A stretch of 64,000 nt of DNA from Thiomargarita sp. (GTDB lineage: Bacteria > Pseudomonadota > Gammaproteobacteria > Beggiatoales > Beggiatoaceae): NCBI GenBank assembly GCA_022729575.1, contig DZAL01000001.1:86755-150754 (forward strand), in the 5' to 3' direction. Under the pieces are notes generated by a model. It saw nothing but the letters and a program-made list of their open reading frames with translations, made no database searches and was not told the origin of the DNA. This document shows, piece by piece, positions 8,909-18,613 of the stretch. Made by a program: the position numbers and the translations under genes. The stretch's first letter is position 1. The number at the start of each line of letters is the position of its first letter.

Positions 8909-10099
8909 ATGAAAATAGAAAGTATTCATTTAAAGAATTTCAAAGCGTTCAAAGACGTTGAAATTGTAAAAATTCCTAAAATGTGCGTGTTTGTCGGCGC
9001 GAATGGGTCCGGCAAATCCACGCTTTTCAGTGTCTTCAGTTTTTTAAAAGATGCCTTAACTGATAATGTTCATGTTGCCTTGACTAAATTGGGTGGAGGT
9101 CGAGGCTTTCAGGAAGTGAGGAGTCGTAATGTCAAAGGCCCAATAGAAATAGAACTGAAATTCCGTGAAGATGATAAATCTCCATTGGTTACCTATTCTT
9201 TAGAAGTCAACGAAGACGAAAACGGCCGTCCGATTGTAGAAAGAGAGATTCTCCAATACCGCCGAGGTAGCAATGGACAACCTTGGCGGTTTCTGGATTT
9301 TTCCAGAGGCAAGGGACAGGCGGTTATCAATGAACCTGATAAAGTGACAGCGCAGAAAGAGTTGAAACGGGAAGAACAGGAACTGAAATCGCCGGATATT
9401 CTGGCGTTGAAGGGACTGGCGCAATTTGCAAAATTTCCGGCCAGCAGAGCACTTGGCGATTTACTTGAAAACTGGCATATTTCCGATTTTCATATCCAAC
9501 AGGCACGACCAGAAAGAGAATCTGGTGATGCGGAACATCTCTCCAAAGAAGGAGAAAATCTAGCACTGGTCACTGAGTTTCTCTATAAAAGACACCGTGC
9601 TACTTTCAAGAAAATCATTAACAAACTGAAACAGCGGGTGCCCGGCATAAGCGAAGTAGATTCAAAAATCACCGAAGAAGGACGAGTCTTACTCCGGTTT
9701 AAAGACGGCGATTTTAAAGACCCTTTTCTAGCGCGACATGTTTCCGATGGCACGATTAAGATGTTTGCCTATTTGGTGCTGTTACACGACCCCAAACCTC
9801 ATCCGCTATTATGCGTAGAAGAACCAGAAAACCAACTTTACCCTAAACTGCTGGCTGAACTTGCGGAAGAATTTCGAGATTACTCGCGCAAAGGTGGCCA
9901 GGTATTTGTCTCCACCCATTCGCCTGATTTTTTAAATGGTTGTGGGCTAGAAGAGGTATTCTGGCTAAAAAAAGAAAAAGGATATACCATTGTCAAGCGG
10001 GCGAATAAAGATGAACAAATCAAGACCTACATGGATGACGGGGATAAACTCGGCAATCTTTGGAGTCAAGGTTTTTTCGAAGGAGCTGACCCGCTATGA
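8909..10099 (+). CDS. AAA/ABC-type ATPase (AAA_21 family)
   Basis: A 396-aa SMC/OLD-like ATPase of the type found in many phage-defence and toxin operons. Visible are the N-terminal MKIESIHLKNFKAFKDV, Walker A GANGSGKST (about 33-41), a middle helical insert, an ABC-signature-like stretch (SDGTIKMFAYLVLL), Walker B LLCVEEPENQL, and the late STHSPDFL motif. I chose ATG 8909, which begins the family's typical start; upstream in-frame codons fall in the palindromes. The stop overlaps the ATG of the DUF4276 gene (ATGA), indicating translational coupling. Function is probably defence or stress-related; the substrate is unknown. Confidence 0.88.
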   Translation: MKIESIHLKNFKAFKDVEIVKIPKMCVFVGANGSGKSTLFSVFSFLKDALTDNVHVALTKLGGGRGFQEVRSRNVKGPIEIELKFREDDKSPLVTYSLEVNEDENGRPIVEREILQYRRGSNGQPWRFLDFSRGKGQAVINEPDKVTAQKELKREEQELKSPDILALKGLAQFAKFPASRALGDLLENWHISDFHIQQARPERESGDAEHLSKEGENLALVTEFLYKRHRATFKKIINKLKQRVPGISEVDSKITEEGRVLLRFKDGDFKDPFLARHVSDGTIKMFAYLVLLHDPKPHPLLCVEEPENQLYPKLLAELAEEFRDYSRKGGQVFVSTHSPDFLNGCGLEEVFWLKKEKGYTIVKRANKDEQIKTYMDDGDKLGNLWSQGFFEGADPL

Positions 10100-10654
10100 G
10101 AGAACTGGTTTTTTTTACTGGAAGAACGTTCCGCAAAAGTAATGATCGAAGGTATTCTGCCAAAAATATCAAAGTCGGGGATGGCGGTTCGGTATATCGT
10201 TTTTGAAGGTAAGCAGGACCTGGAAAAGCAGATAAGCCGAAAACTTCGGGGCTATAATAATCCGGACGCCACTTTTATCATTCTGTGAGACCAGGACTCT
10301 GCCGATTGCCACGAAGTGAAAACGAATCTCAAACAACAATGCACAGAGGCCAATAAGCCTCACGCAATTATTCGCATTGCCTGCCATGAACTAGAAAGTT
10401 GGTATCTTGCTGATTTAAAAGCCGTGGCCAAAGCGTTTGCGAAAACCAATCTTTCGCCACGGCAAAATGAGAAGAAATTCCGAAATCCTGATAGGCTTGA
10501 AAGTCCATCAAAGGAACTGAAATTGCTGGCGCCTGAATATCAGAAGATTAACGGCTCACGAATAATTGCGCCCTACTTGACTATTGAAAACACACGTTCC
10601 CGCAGTTTTTATCACTTTATTAGATCGATAAAAAGAGTTATGGAAGAAGCATAA
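10096..10654 (+). pseudogene. DUF4276 protein gene, disrupted twice
   Basis: DUF4276 proteins commonly partner AAA_21 ATPases. Reading ATG 10096 gives MRELVFF and then goes out of frame after a run of eight T (10109-10116). Removing one T gives LLEERSAKVMIEGILPKI, continuing in the frame that ends at 10654. A second lesion is an in-frame TGA at 10286-10288, in FIIL*DQDSADCH where the family usually has R (CGA to TGA). Further family features follow: RIACHELESWYLADLKA, and a C-terminal serine/phenylalanine motif RSFYHF. The T8 run could be a sequencing error or a slippage site, but the TGA is an independent defect. Confidence 0.8.
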
Positions 10655-10682
10655 ATTTTCTGCTACCACAAACGTATCTGCT

Positions 10683-10743
10683 GGAGTCCAAATCTTCAGA
10701 TTTGGTAACCTGGCCGTCCAAATCTGAAGATTTGGACTCCAGC
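10683..10743. repeat. GGAGTCCAAATCTTCAGATT palindrome
   Basis: Inverted arms based on GGAGTCCAAATCTTCAGATT and its complement. The same module occurs inside the TIR element at 24497-24573, and as a half copy at 32148-32170. A related one with another core (GGAGTCCAAAACCGGTTTTGG) lies at 41080-41104. The gap 10655-10782 holds nothing else. Confidence 0.75.
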
Positions 10744-10782
10744 CCAGTGAGGTTTCACTACCAAGAATTGAGGAAATAACCC

Positions 10783-11388
10783 ATGAACGAAGCCGAAACC
10801 CGTGCCGAATTAATTGACCCGCAACTAAAAGCCAGCGGTTGGGGTGTGGTGGAACATTCCAAAGTCCTCCGCGAACATCCCATCACCGCCGGTAAAACCG
10901 GTGCTGGCCGGGCCCAGCCACTGAAGGCCGATTATGTGCTGGTCTATCAAGGTCGCAAACTGGCCGTTATCGAAGCCAAAAGCGATGAATTGGCAGTGGG
11001 CGAAGGCGTGGCGCAAGCTAAGAATTACGCCGAAAAATTGCATCTAAAAACGACCTTTACTACCAACGGTAAAGAGATTTATCACATCGACCTGGCCACC
11101 GGTCAAGAAGGCTTAATTGCCGCTTTCCCCACGCCCGCGGAACTTTGGCAACAGACCTTTGCGGTCCCCAATCATTGGCGGGAGGCTTTCAGCAAAGTGC
11201 CCTTTGAGGAGATGGGTGGCACTAACTTGACGAGGACAAGTTACCCCAAAACTACTCGAACTGAAATACCAGTCCTTCGATGATGCGATAGAATTACTGG
11301 GGGAGGTTATGAAACTATTCGTTCGGTCTTTATTGGGTTTCAGAAGCACTGGTATGAGCCAAATTCCGTGCATTTATTGGCGGCTTGA
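10783..11388 (+). pseudogene. hsdR: Type I restriction subunit HsdR, internally deleted
   Basis: The first about 150 codons match the HsdR N-terminal nuclease region: MNEAETRAELIDPQLKASGW, then a PD-(D/E)XK core with KADYVLVY and AVIEAKS. After about 11215 the frame changes. Another frame then reads TPKLLELKYQSFDDAIELLG and, one more shift later, RSVFIGFQKHWYEPNS, which resemble the extreme C-terminal end of HsdR. The whole helicase region (roughly 2 kb) is missing. So both ends of hsdR survive with the motor deleted. The N-terminal match is strong; the C-terminal match is from memory of the family. Confidence 0.7.
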
Positions 11389-11535
11389 CCAAAAGTTGAC
11401 CACCGCGAGGAAAATGGTATTGACTACCGGCTATCGCTCTTGGCGATTCTTGTTCACGCTTCCAATTTTCGTAACATATTGATTTCTAATACCTATATTA
11501 AATTGCTTAAATTACTAAGGACTACCAAACTACTG

Positions 11536-11967
11536 ATGTCATCTCCCTTAACCGCTTCAATCCATTTAGCCCCCAGCTTTTCTAAACTACTAGCTATTTT
11601 ATTAGCTACCATCCATCTAGGCACATTTATTGTCATTATTTTAATATTCCCCTTAACTTTACCGCCAATCATAAAAATTTGCCTTACAGTTTGGATAGGT
11701 ATCAGTGCTTATTACACTACCCAACGACATCTATGCTACATAAATCATCCACTATACCAAAGTAATTTATTATCTGGCGACGATCTGGAATTGAAAAATG
11801 GAGAAATCGCCATCATTCAATCAAACACCTATATTAGTCCTCAAGTTATAGTGCTTATTGCCAAATTAAACAACGGCAAAACGACTTCCTTGATCATTCT
11901 GCCTGATGCCATGGAGCCACAAATTTTCCGTCGTTTAAGGGTACGTTTACGTCATCCACTTACCTAA
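11536..11967 (+). CDS. YgfX-like membrane protein (DUF1434)
   Basis: A 143-aa protein with the YgfX layout: an N-terminal SPLTASIHLAPS motif, two close transmembrane helices (about 15-35 and 37-55), and a soluble C-terminal part ending in LIILPDAMEPQIFRRLRVRL, the most conserved part of the family. In E. coli YgfX (CptA) acts at the membrane with the flavinylation factor SdhE. Here no sdhE is adjacent. I start at ATG 11536, since upstream in-frame codons lack a family match. The preceding about 150 bp contain no gene. Confidence 0.7.
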   Translation: MSSPLTASIHLAPSFSKLLAILLATIHLGTFIVIILIFPLTLPPIIKICLTVWIGISAYYTTQRHLCYINHPLYQSNLLSGDDLELKNGEIAIIQSNTYISPQVIVLIAKLNNGKTTSLIILPDAMEPQIFRRLRVRLRHPLT

Positions 11968-12081
11968 TAAATTAAAATATCGCAAATTTTCTACACCATT
12001 ACAACATAAAACCCGGTCCATCATTTTTTAGAATGATGATTTATGCTAAAATATAAAATTCCCTTTTATCCCAGAATATCC

Positions 12082-12546
12082 ATGCTAACATTTAATAAAT
12101 TACTGTTTCTCTGTACAGGTAATTATTACCGCAGTCGCTTTGCCGAATATTTATTTAATACCCTAGCCGCCAAGGCTTCCCAAACTGCGGCGCAAAATTT
12201 AAAATGGATAGCTGATTCACGAGGTTTAGCCATTGAATACGGCATTCACAATATTGGCACCTTATCACTCCATGCCAGAAGAGGCTTAATCGAACGTGGT
12301 ATCAGTATTCCCGCCATGGAACGTTTTCCGATGCCAGCCGTGGAAAATGACTTTAAGACGGCTAATAAAATTATTGCCTTAGACGAATCTGAACATCGTC
12401 CTCTAATGGCACAACGTTTTGTCAATTGGGTTGAAACCATAGAATATTGGCAAATTCACGACCTAGATAAAACTTCTCCTCAAATCGCTTTGCGACAAAT
12501 TGAACAACAGGTACAACAACTGATTGACCGTTTATTAGAAAACTGA
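12082..12546 (+). CDS. Low-molecular-weight protein-tyrosine-phosphatase-like protein
   Basis: A 154-aa protein with the LMW-PTP/arsenate-reductase fold signature at its start: LLFLCTGNYYRSRFAE gives the CX5R phosphate loop (C-TGNYY-R). A late acidic segment, IHDLDK, probably carries the catalytic aspartate. The frame opens at 12043, but ATG 12082 begins the canonical first strand, so I prefer it. Substrate unknown. Some such proteins dephosphorylate tyrosine kinases for polysaccharide export; nothing here supports that. Confidence 0.75.
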   Translation: MLTFNKLLFLCTGNYYRSRFAEYLFNTLAAKASQTAAQNLKWIADSRGLAIEYGIHNIGTLSLHARRGLIERGISIPAMERFPMPAVENDFKTANKIIALDESEHRPLMAQRFVNWVETIEYWQIHDLDKTSPQIALRQIEQQVQQLIDRLLEN

Positions 12547-12618
12547 AACTCGTTGAGTTCAAAATTTATCAAAAAACTATCTTTAATCCCAAACTTTCTT
12601 TTTTTAAGGACCACACTT

Positions 12619-13719
12619 ATGGCCGAAACCACAGAAACCACCTTGACCAGCTCCTCTCCGATGCTTTCCAGCAAACGGCGAAGAGGAGGTTTATTATTTG
12701 CCGGGTTACTACTGACAGGACTCAGTTTAATCAGTTATTTCGCCTGGCAACAAATTACCGGCTCTCAACAACGACTACAACAGCAAATTGATGCTTTGGC
12801 CCATCAACTGGTGACATTGCAAACTGATGTTCAAGCGATGTTGTCAGAGGATATACCTGATGAGCAAATGCAGGAAGATATAGAAACTCAATTGAAAACT
12901 TTTTCGGCACAACAACGTCGTTTGGAAACTGACCTCACAACCTTAGCTAACCGTGTCCAACAACCACCGCCCCGGACCGAAGATTGGATCTTGACTGAAA
13001 CCGTTTACTTGTTGACCCTGGCGGATTACCGTTTACGCTTTGCCAAAGATTTTAACACGGCGTTAGCCGCACTGTTAGAAGCGGAGCATAATTTACAAAG
13101 TTTACCGCAAACTACGCTCTTAACCACCGTAAAAAATCAACTTACCCCAACTATCTCTAAAGTACGTGAAGCAACTCAGTTAAATTTAACCAAGTTAGCC
13201 GCTCAATTAGCTCATTATGCGACTACGGTTGACCAATTATCATTATTATCAGGCACTCATTCCGCCGCCACTAAAACCAAGACGACCCCGGCGGTTGCCA
13301 AAACCGTAACTACCATGGATAAGACTTGGCAAAATTTGGTTGCTACCGTCTGGCAACAACTGCAACAATTAGTCGTGATTCGCTATAATACTCAAGCCGA
13401 TGCGGGTTTGCTAAGTACTCAACAACAGCATTTTATCGTAGAAAGTTTACGCTTCAAACTAGAACTGGCCCGCTATTTTTTATTACACCGGGACTCCCAA
13501 AATTTTAACTTGTCACTACAAACCATAGCCGACTGGCTTCACGCCTATTATGATCAGCAACCGCCCACCGTCAAGGCCTGGCAACAACAATTAACCGATT
13601 GGCAACAACTTAACTTAACGCCACCCGTGCCCAACTTATCACCCATCATTGATACGTTGCAACAATTATTATCCTCTACTTCCACTCACTCACCTATGGA
13701 TACTCCGATTACCCAATGA
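12619..13719 (+). CDS. hemX: HemX-like protein (uroporphyrinogen-III C-methyltransferase annotation)
   Basis: A 366-aa single-pass membrane protein: short cytoplasmic N terminus, one transmembrane helix (about 18-40), a Q-rich coiled coil, then a conserved domain with WILTETVYLLTLADYRLRFA and YNTQADAGLLSTQQQ. This is the HemX family, often annotated as a methyltransferase but lacking that fold; its role in haem metabolism is unclear. I chose ATG 12619 over the TTG at 12553. It overlaps hemY by 4 bp. The hemC-hemD genes often upstream are absent. Confidence 0.88.
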   Translation: MAETTETTLTSSSPMLSSKRRRGGLLFAGLLLTGLSLISYFAWQQITGSQQRLQQQIDALAHQLVTLQTDVQAMLSEDIPDEQMQEDIETQLKTFSAQQRRLETDLTTLANRVQQPPPRTEDWILTETVYLLTLADYRLRFAKDFNTALAALLEAEHNLQSLPQTTLLTTVKNQLTPTISKVREATQLNLTKLAAQLAHYATTVDQLSLLSGTHSAATKTKTTPAVAKTVTTMDKTWQNLVATVWQQLQQLVVIRYNTQADAGLLSTQQQHFIVESLRFKLELARYFLLHRDSQNFNLSLQTIADWLHAYYDQQPPTVKAWQQQLTDWQQLNLTPPVPNLSPIIDTLQQLLSSTSTHSPMDTPITQ

Positions 13720-14906
13720 AATGGTTAGTCACTCTACTACTTATTCTGACCACCGCGATTATTTTCACTTTACTCGCCTTGGAAGACCCTGGTTTTGTCC
13801 TCATTGGCCGCGGTCACTGGACCATAGAAACCACGCTCTCGTTTTTCGTCATCCTCGTGACACTAGGTAGCCTATTGCTATACGGCTTACTTCGCTTCCT
13901 CGTGACTTTGTGGCAATTACCAGCACACTTCTTTCGTCAGCGCACGACACAACAGCAACACCAGCACCAAGAAATCTTCCTGCAAAGCCTGTTTACTTTA
14001 CTGGAAAGTCGTTGGGCCGAGGCCGAGGCCAAATTGTTAAAAGTAGTTTCTACCGCGTCTCCACCATTAGCGACGCTCTGTTACTTTGGTGCCACCTATG
14101 CCGCTTATCGTCAACAAGCACCCGACCGCGCCCAAGGTTATCTCAATGAAATTCGTTTTCACTTTCCACAAGAGGAGCTTTCAATTACCTTACTTCAGGC
14201 TCAATTACAACGCGCAGAGCACAATTTACCAGCCAGTTTAACCCAGGCGTTATACCTTCGCACTTTGGCCCCGAAACATAATGCCGTACTCTTACTCTTA
14301 CTTACCTTGTACTTGCAATTAGCCGATTGGCCGGCACTGCTGGAATTACTACCAGAGCTCCGTAAACGTAAACTGCTCACCGTCGCCCAAATTCAACAGT
14401 TAGAAAATCGTGCCAGTATCGCACTTATTCACCACACGCTACGCACGAATCCGGTACAAGCCGCTACCCTGTGGTCGCAAATTCCCAAAACTACTCGGTT
14501 ACGCCCCGTCGTACTTAAAGTTTACGTCAAACATCTCATCACTGCTGGCGACGTTATTACCGCGGAACCTCTACTGAGAGAGTCGCTAAAATATCACTGG
14601 GATGCTGACTTAGTAACTTTGTATGGCGAATTAGAAACACCTAACACTAGCCAACAAATCAACTCTGCTGAAAATTGGCTGAAAACACACGAAACCGACC
14701 CCGTACTCTTGTTAACCTTAGGACGTTTATGTTTGCGCCACCGGCTCTGGGGCAAAGCACAACAATATTTAGAAACCAGCGCCCATCTGCAACCGCAACC
14801 GTTAGCTTACCAACTGCTAGGAAATTTACTCACTCAACAGGAAGACCCTCTCAAAGCCGCCGACTATTACCGTCGCGGTTTACAATTGGCACTGGAAAAA
14901 TTTTAA
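13716..14906 (+). CDS. hemY: HemY-like TPR membrane protein
   Basis: A 396-aa protein with two N-terminal transmembrane helices (about 3-22 and 40-65), a basic loop, then helical TPR-like repeats to the end (for example PVLLLTLGRLCLRHRLWGKA and PLAYQLLGNLLTQQEDPLKA). This is the gammaproteobacterial HemY family, unrelated to protoporphyrinogen oxidase of the same name, and always next to hemX. The ATGA overlap with hemX suggests coupled translation. Confidence 0.88.
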   Translation: MKWLVTLLLILTTAIIFTLLALEDPGFVLIGRGHWTIETTLSFFVILVTLGSLLLYGLLRFLVTLWQLPAHFFRQRTTQQQHQHQEIFLQSLFTLLESRWAEAEAKLLKVVSTASPPLATLCYFGATYAAYRQQAPDRAQGYLNEIRFHFPQEELSITLLQAQLQRAEHNLPASLTQALYLRTLAPKHNAVLLLLLTLYLQLADWPALLELLPELRKRKLLTVAQIQQLENRASIALIHHTLRTNPVQAATLWSQIPKTTRLRPVVLKVYVKHLITAGDVITAEPLLRESLKYHWDADLVTLYGELETPNTSQQINSAENWLKTHETDPVLLLTLGRLCLRHRLWGKAQQYLETSAHLQPQPLAYQLLGNLLTQQEDPLKAADYYRRGLQLALEKF

Positions 14907-14922
14907 GTAATGATTCACTTTA

Positions 14923-15146
14923 TGCACGGTTAACTCAACCACCCCCAGCCCCTCCTTGGTAAGGAGGGGAGTGGTCCCTACCAACTCAGTTGCTACCTCC
15001 ACCCTCCTTGGTAAGGAGGGGAGTGGTCCCTACCAACTCAGTTGCTACCTCCACCCTCCTTGGTAAGGAGGGGAGTGGTCCCTACCAACTCAGTTGCTAC
15101 ATCCCCCCTCCTTACTAAGGAGGGGCTGGGGGTGGTTAGGTGTGCA
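14923..15146. repeat. C-rich inverted-repeat element with 3 x 52-bp tandem units
   Basis: Outer arms read TGCACGGTTAACTCAACCAC and, inverted, GTGGTTAGGTGTGCA. Inside, three direct units of 52 bp start at 14950, 15002 and 15054, each with CCTCCTTGGTAAGGAGGGG plus 'agtggtccctaccaactcagttgctac'. The inner core is shared with elements at 18278-18528 and 60000-60134. It occupies most of the hemY-pyrG gap. Confidence 0.85.
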
Positions 15147-15214
15147 TGAGTAATGGGCCAAAAAATCGGTAGCCCCTACCAGCCAATGCAGGTACTAACT
15201 GCCGAGGCGAAGAT

Positions 15215-15331
15215 TCCTAAACCTGGCAAGTGCTAAGTTTCCTAAACCTTTAAGGTTTAGGAAACTTTGAGCCTTGGTAACTCATTGATTGAATGTTAAG
15301 ACCTCCATTATCTTGGAGGGACTACCAAAAA
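15215..15331. repeat. Mosaic repeat with TTTCCTAAACCT palindrome
   Basis: Contains the inverted repeat AGTTTCCTAAACCTTTAAGG/TTTAGGAAACTT, then 'gagccttggtaactcattg' and 'aagacctccat..tggagggactacca'. The same order of blocks recurs at 46040-46142, and in the opposite sense, broken up, at 57500-57800. No gene is visible between it and pyrG. Confidence 0.75.
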
Positions 15332-15355
15332 ATCATTCTAAACCTAGAAACCTAA

Positions 15356-16996
<1,641 letters not shown>

Positions 16997-17000
16997 TCAC

Positions 17001-17163
17001 CGGTAGTGAAGCACCAGAGAGTGATAAACTTCGTAGATTACGAAGTTGGTGGTATGACGAAGTTGGAGTCCGGAATTTATTCCGTTAGAAGCCGGCATTC
17101 ATCCTGCCTCAAACGGAATAAATTCCGGACTCCAACCACCATAATAATGCCTCACTACCGATT
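17001..17163. repeat. Inverted-repeat element CGGTAGTGAAGCA ... TGCCTCACTACCG
   Basis: Outer arms CGGTAGTGAAGCA/TGCCTCACTACCG (one mismatch) enclose an inner pair GGAGTCCGGAATTTATTCCG/CGGAATAAATTCCGGACTCC. The outer arm resembles those at 25302-25453 (GGTAGTGATGC) and near 59090. It is non-coding, directly between the pyrG stop and the DUF58 gene. Confidence 0.75.
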
Positions 17164-17209
17164 TTCCAAATCTCGAAGATTTGGCCAATTTTCTTTAATA
17201 AAATAAACG

Positions 17210-18262
17210 ATGTTCAAACCAATTACCCATCTCAAACATTGGTGGCACGGCATCCCGCGGCAACCAGTGGCACCAGCCGGCTCGTTGCAATTAGACCGTC
17301 GCCACGTATTTATTGTCCCCACTCGCGCCGGTTTATTCTTCCTACTCTTACTGGTCATCATGCTCTTAGGTGCCATTAATTACAACAATAGCATGGCTTA
17401 TGCGCTGACCTTTTTATTAGGCAGTATGAGCCTGATTTCGAGTTTACATACCCAGCGCAATTTACTCAATTTACGCATCGAAATTGGTAAAGTGATGCCC
17501 GTATTTGTTGGCGATACCGCACAATTTCAACTATGGTTAGACAATCGTGGCCACAGTGCTCGCTATGCGATAGTGTGGCAAACCGAATCCTTATTTAAAT
17601 TTTTTGGCAACACTGGCAAAAGTCGAACTCTCCCCCTCACGGCGTTGACCACGACCGACCAATCCACCGCCACCTTATCTCCTAAAGACCTACCGTTTGC
17701 TATCGACATTCCGGCTAACCAACGAGTGAGCATTCAGGTCCCAGTCGCCGCCACCCAACGCGGAAGAGTCGCTTTAGGACCAATCACCATCTATACCACT
17801 TTTCCGTTAAGTCTGTTTGTTGCCTGGTCCTATATTCACCTCGACTTCAGCACGCTCGTCTATCCACAGCCAGCAGGTCAACACCGGTTACCTTGCGGTC
17901 ATCAAACTGATGATACCGGCGAAGGACGACCTTATTCTGGAGGTGGCGAAGACTTTATTGGCTATCGACATTATCAACTTGGTGACTCACCACGACATGT
18001 CGATTGGAAAGCGGTGGCACGCGAGCAACCTTGGTTAATTAAACAATTTGGTGGTTTAAGTGTGACCAGCATCTGGTTAACCTGGGAAGAGGTCAGTATG
18101 TGTAACGAAGTGGAAACCGCACTTTCACAATTGTGTTTATGGGTTTTAATCGCGGACCGTCAAGGCGCCTTATATGGTTTAAAACTGCCTCACATTACCA
18201 TCGAACCGAATATTGGTGAATCACACCGTGAACATTGTTTGCAAACTTTAGCGTTATTTTAG
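17210..18262 (+). CDS. DUF58 domain membrane protein
   Basis: A 350-aa protein with two close transmembrane helices near the N terminus (about 33-52 and 57-78), a beta-rich middle, and the DUF58 signature near residues 240-285: GGEDFIGYRHYQLGD, SPRHVDWKAVAREQPWLIKQ. DUF58 proteins usually work with a MoxR AAA ATPase and VWA-domain proteins; none is adjacent. Role unknown, probably in envelope or complex maturation. Confidence 0.88.
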   Translation: MFKPITHLKHWWHGIPRQPVAPAGSLQLDRRHVFIVPTRAGLFFLLLLVIMLLGAINYNNSMAYALTFLLGSMSLISSLHTQRNLLNLRIEIGKVMPVFVGDTAQFQLWLDNRGHSARYAIVWQTESLFKFFGNTGKSRTLPLTALTTTDQSTATLSPKDLPFAIDIPANQRVSIQVPVAATQRGRVALGPITIYTTFPLSLFVAWSYIHLDFSTLVYPQPAGQHRLPCGHQTDDTGEGRPYSGGGEDFIGYRHYQLGDSPRHVDWKAVAREQPWLIKQFGGLSVTSIWLTWEEVSMCNEVETALSQLCLWVLIADRQGALYGLKLPHITIEPNIGESHREHCLQTLALF

Positions 18263-18277
18263 TTGAGAATTGATAAT

Positions 18278-18528
18278 TTACCTTACGCACAACCACCCCC
18301 AACCCCTCCTTGGTAAGGAGGGGAGTGACCTCCTCTCTTTTTCCCCTCCTTACCAAGGAAGGGAGTGACCTCCCCTCCTTACCAAGGAAGGGAGTGACCT
18401 CCCCTCCTTACCAAGGAAGGAAGGGAGTGACCTCCCCTCCTTACCAAGGAGAGGAGTGACCTCCTCTCTTTCTCCCCTCCTTACCAAGGAGGGGTTGGGG
18501 GTGGTTGAGTTAACCGTGCGTAAGGTAA
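18278..18528. repeat. C-rich inverted/tandem repeat element
   Basis: Arms TTACCTTACGCAC (18278-18290) and GTGCGTAAGGTAA (18516-18528) are perfect complements. Between them, units of about 29-30 bp ('cccctccttaccaaggaagggagtgacct') are tandemly repeated about five to six times. It fills the DUF58-TIR gap. It shares core and arms with 14923-15146 and 60000-60134. Confidence 0.85.
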
Positions 18529-18613
18529 GTTACTATAAAAACTTGAACATCGAGTTAAACCTGGTCATCGACCTATTTTACTTTCAATCATTACTTATGC
18601 AACACATACCACT

